Assembly: GCA_910575035.1 (NCBI GenBank)
Contig: CAJTDL010000037.1
Span: 1 to 45,092, forward strand
From: Lachnospiraceae bacterium
GTDB lineage: Bacteria > Bacillota > Clostridia > Lachnospirales > Lachnospiraceae
Direction: 5' to 3'
Length of the DNA stretch: 45,092 bases
Shown here: piece after piece, positions 43,029-45,092 of the stretch
How positions within the stretch are numbered: position 1 is the first letter of the stretch
How the letters are laid out: the number at the start of each line of letters is the position of its first letter
Program-made: the position numbers and the translations under genes
The notes under the pieces: generated by a model
What the model was told of the DNA's origin: nothing
The model's input: only the letters and a program-made list of their open reading frames with translations
Database searches by the model: none

Positions 43029-43416
43029 AGCGCTTTAACAGTGACAAAATGCATTTTTTCATGGCTTCATAGCTTTCAGGACTGATGTCATGCTCCATTT
43101 TGCAGGCATCTGCAGCAGCAATTGCAGGATCTACACCCAAATACACGAGCCAGTCTGTCAGCAGATTGTGGCATTCATAAACCTTTTCCGCAAGTTCTTG
43201 TCCGGTTTCAGTCAAACTGATATACCCATCGCCTGATACAGTAATATAATTCCGGTTTTTGAGATTTTTCACCGCAACGCTCACGCTTGGTTTTGAAAAG
43301 TCAAGCTCATTTGCCACATCTATAGACCGCACGGCAGGTAAGCGCCTGCTTAATATCAATATGGTTTCTAAATAATCTTCAAGAGATTCCTCTGATTTAT
43401 GTTGAATATATCCCAT
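43027..43416 (-). CDS. DtxR/MntR-family metal-dependent regulator 2
   Basis: A 129-residue short DtxR-type regulator, the only clear - strand gene. AAGGAG lies 8 bases before its start. The winged helix spans residues about 10-62 (SKPSVSVAVKNL recognition helix, very like regulator 1). Metal ligands visible: Asp14, Glu17, His83, Cys105, Glu108 and His109. Unlike regulator 1 it keeps the Glu at the second position. The two share DYL, VSVA, ADACxMEH and SPxSYEA. It is a candidate main regulator of the nine metal boxes. Confidence 0.88.
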   Translation of the reverse strand: MGYIQHKSEESLEDYLETILILSRRLPAVRSIDVANELDFSKPSVSVAVKNLKNRNYITVSGDGYISLTETGQELAEKVYECHNLLTDWLVYLGVDPAIAAADACKMEHDISPESYEAMKKCILSLLKR

Positions 43417-43448
43417 TACTTTTTCTCCTTACACTGGTTTTTAATAGT

Positions 43449-43477
43449 ATTTTAACACTTGAGCGACAGGTTTTCAA
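43449..43477 (-). promoter_or_regulatory. Promoter of DtxR regulator 2
   Basis: On the - strand: TTGAAA, 17 bases, TAAAAT. An imperfect inverted repeat ACTTGA/TCAAGT (43457-43479) spans it. The gap 43417-43728 also holds two copies of a GATAACA-type repeat and otherwise nothing recognisable. Confidence 0.65.
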
Positions 43478-43632
43478 GTTTTTGACAATGACATAGATTT
43501 TCTGGATTTGTATAAAATTGGAGATATATTAAGCAATGGTTGCCGAAAAAGAGATAAAAAGAATACGCAGGAGTAAAATGAGCCGCTGATATAATGTTTG
43601 GTGTATATCAAATTCTTAGAAAGGAACTGATA

Positions 43633-43706
43633 GATAACACATGTTAAAAACTGGTGGACTGGTATCATTCTATGTCAGTAATTATACTATCAGATAACAA
43701 GTGTAA
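43633..43706. repeat. Paired GATAACA-type sites before the XRE gene
   Basis: GATAACACATGTTA (43633-43646) and GATAACAAGTGTAA (43693-43706), 11 of 14 identical, 60 bases apart. They may be operator sites for the XRE regulator. Confidence 0.35.
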
Positions 43707-43728
43707 CTATTAGTGACGGCGGTGGAAA

Positions 43729-44049
43729 ATGGAATTAAAAAGATTTGGTCAGAAATTAAAGGAAAAGAGAAAGCAAAATGGCTATAGCTGTCAGGAGCTG
43801 GCGGATATGTGCCATGTGAATCAGGGGTATATACGCCAGATGGAAGCAGGGCATAAATGCCCAAGTATGCCGCTGATTTTCAGCATGTGTGATATTCTAA
43901 AGACTTCACCTAATTACTTGTTTGAATATGAGGAGGAAAGCATTGATAAGGAGATTCGGTCAAGGATAAATAAACTGTTGCCAGAGCAGAAGGAGGAATT
44001 ACTGTATATGTTGGATGCATATATTAAATACCATGAGATGAAAGGGTAA
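43729..44049 (+). CDS. XRE-family regulator
   Basis: A 106-residue Cro/CI-type helix-turn-helix protein. ATG 43729 follows GGCGGTGG. The DNA-binding domain covers residues about 6-65 (GQKLKEKRKQNGYSCQELADMCHVNQGYIRQMEAGHKCPS). The C-terminal 40 residues form a charged helix with LLPEQKEELLYMLDAYIKYHE. Possible sites GATAACA-n lie upstream. It may control an element function or the response-regulator gene downstream. Confidence 0.88.
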   Translation: MELKRFGQKLKEKRKQNGYSCQELADMCHVNQGYIRQMEAGHKCPSMPLIFSMCDILKTSPNYLFEYEEESIDKEIRSRINKLLPEQKEELLYMLDAYIKYHEMKG

Positions 44050-44140
44050 GTGTGTGCAGCGGCAAATGATAAAGGCATCAGGCAGCCATATATTATCATA
44101 TATTCTGTTTCAGTTGAAGCAGATTTTTTTAAGAGTGCTG

Positions 44141-44156
44141 GTTAGAAAAAACTAAC
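44141..44156. promoter_or_regulatory. Metal-box operator 9
   Basis: GTTAG AAAAAA CTAAC, identical in all 16 bases to operator 4, 16 bases before the response regulator start. Confidence 0.8.
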
Positions 44157-44171
44157 TGGAAAGGGGAGAAT

Positions 44172-44903
44172 ATGTTTAAGGTAGCCATATGTGATGATGA
44201 TAAAAATTACCGTAGAATTGTGAAAGAAACGGTCAGCAGATATAGCAGTAATATAGGGGAAATTGTCTTTGATGAATATTCCTCCGGGGAAGAATTACTG
44301 GCGGATATTTATCAAATGCACAACCTGTTATTTCTTGATATTCAAATGGCAGAAATGGACGGGAATGAAGCGGCAAAGGAATTTCGGACTGCCAATAAGA
44401 GTGCGGTTTTGGTTTTCTGTACAAATTACCAGGAGCCTACAACAGAATCATTTAAAGTCCAGCCATACAGATATATTATGAAAGATTTTGGTGACCGGAT
44501 GTTGACGGAAGAAATGCCGGATATTTTAAATGAAATGATGGCACGTTCAGAAATTTTGTATTTAACCATTACAGAGGATGGGAAAGTAAGCAGGATTCCG
44601 GTTGACCAAATTCTATACGTTTCTATGGCAAAGCGTGGGGCAGTCATACATAAGTATTCTAATGCGCCTGACAAGGAAACAAGCTGTCGGGAGACGGTTG
44701 GGGAATTATATGGGCAGTTGTCAGAGATGGGATTTGCATACGCCCATAACAGTTATATTGTTAATATGGCTAATATTATCCACATAAGCAAGACTGTCAT
44801 TACATTAAAAGATAATACGGAGCTGAACATATCACGCTCAAGAAAGGTTCAGTTTGACGAGGCATTTTCAAATTTTTTACATAAGAGGTATAAGAGAAGA
44901 TGA
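44172..44903 (+). CDS. LytTR-type response regulator
   Basis: A 243-residue two-component output protein (AgrA/ComE-like), start ATG 44172 after GGGGAG. The receiver domain (1-120) has Asp8/Asp9, phosphoacceptor Asp56 (LLFLDIQM), Thr84 and Lys104. The LytTR DNA-binding domain spans about residues 130-240 (KVSRIPVDQILYVSM, FAYAHNSYIVNMANI, LNISRSRK). LytTR regulators usually control secreted-peptide, bacteriocin or adhesion genes. The gene is under a metal box, linking metal supply with signalling. Its start codon for the next ORF overlaps its stop as ATGA. Confidence 0.92.
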   Translation: MFKVAICDDDKNYRRIVKETVSRYSSNIGEIVFDEYSSGEELLADIYQMHNLLFLDIQMAEMDGNEAAKEFRTANKSAVLVFCTNYQEPTTESFKVQPYRYIMKDFGDRMLTEEMPDILNEMMARSEILYLTITEDGKVSRIPVDQILYVSMAKRGAVIHKYSNAPDKETSCRETVGELYGQLSEMGFAYAHNSYIVNMANIIHISKTVITLKDNTELNISRSRKVQFDEAFSNFLHKRYKRR

Positions 44904-45022
44904 AAACAATCTGGATATTGGAACGGCTATTGTTATGCAGTTTTGAAATTTATATGCTTTATGATTTAGGAAAAAGTATTTTGAACGGAGGCTGTAAAAA
45001 ATCTTGTGTCTATGGAATTTAA
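44900..45022 (+). pseudogene. Truncated sensor kinase N-terminus
   Basis: Starts ATG 44900, overlapping the regulator stop (ATGA), with AGAGAAG upstream. The product begins with one hydrophobic segment (IWILERLLLCSFEIYMLYDL), the pattern of AgrC-like histidine kinases, then stops after 40 residues. From about residue 32 the sequence changes character to Lys/Cys and stop-rich AT-rich DNA. The kinase appears interrupted near 44990, so the regulator may have lost its partner here. The rest lies beyond the window. Confidence 0.5.
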
Positions 45023-45087
45023 GACTTCCTGATAAGAATAAGATATGTAAAAAATCTCTGTCGATTTTACACTTTTTGTGATGTCGA
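44993..45087 (+). mobile_element. Possible insertion-sequence end inside the kinase gene
   Basis: TGTAAAAAATCT occurs at 44993-45004 and again at 45046-45057; TTTTACA (45065-45071) pairs with the start of the second copy. GTCGA occurs at 45060 and 45083. Such repeated terminal motifs and the abrupt loss of coding are typical of an IS left end (IS256-like ends come to mind). No transposase is seen before the window ends. Confidence 0.35.
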
Positions 45088-45092
45088 CTTGC

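Noticed and set aside
23872-44156. Fur or Zur boxes as the basis of metal control
   Set aside because: No GATAATGATA-like hexamer repeats were seen; the repeated motif has DtxR half-sites instead.
23650-44900. Metallophore biosynthesis (NRPS, NIS synthetase, nicotianamine synthase-like)
   Set aside because: No such enzyme motifs are present; the broken membrane methyltransferase is the only biosynthetic-type gene.
1-45092. CRISPR array, tRNA or rRNA genes
   Set aside because: No regularly spaced identical repeats and no cloverleaf or rRNA segments were recognised; the ICE attachment sites are not visible.

Overview
The window looks like part of an integrative conjugative element (ICE) from a gut Clostridia host, probably Lachnospiraceae. 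The reasons are strong AGGAGG-type ribosome sites, frequent TTG starts, a PrgI/VirB4/NlpC-P60 transfer module, a 2840-residue helicase-methylase fusion and tandem SpoVG domains. The assignment rests on remembered families, not on a search.

Region 1 (about 1-23650, all +) is the conjugation module: a DUF4313-like protein, PrgI, two tiny paralogous membrane peptides, an unknown protein, the VirB4 ATPase, a structured leader with a terminator, a PBECR4-like protein with a small partner, an N4/N6 DNA methyltransferase cassette, an NlpC/P60 cell-wall hydrolase, three unknown proteins, two tandem MT-A70 methylases, the giant SNF2/methylase protein with a TnpV-like gene nested in another frame, a sortase, two paralogous acidic proteins, a double-SpoVG protein and a coiled-coil protein. 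Relaxase, coupling protein and VirB6-like channel genes are not visible and would lie outside the window.

Region 2 (about 23650-44900) is cargo organised around metals. It holds DUF3793 plus flavodoxin; TetR plus a heterodimeric ABC pair; an HMA metallochaperone, a ZIP transporter and a DtxR-family regulator; a frameshifted isoprenylcysteine methyltransferase, a membrane protein, an AraC regulator and a second ABC pair; a second TetR and a third ABC pair; a MATE exporter; a second DtxR-family regulator (- strand); an XRE regulator; and a LytTR response regulator whose sensor kinase is cut short at the window end.

The strongest finding is a repeated inverted repeat, GTTAG-N6-CTAAC, at nine places and in front of seven of the cargo units. 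Seven copies are perfect and two carry changes in one arm. The half-sites resemble DtxR/IdeR boxes but with a 6-base centre. Together with flavodoxin, ZIP, HMA and two DtxR-family genes this suggests a self-contained iron (or manganese) starvation regulon carried on an ICE. The three ABC pairs resemble the YbtPQ/IrtAB group (metallophore uptake with an exporter fold), each with its own TetR or AraC sensor. No metallophore biosynthesis gene is present, so uptake of metallophores made by other organisms is the simplest reading; this is inference.
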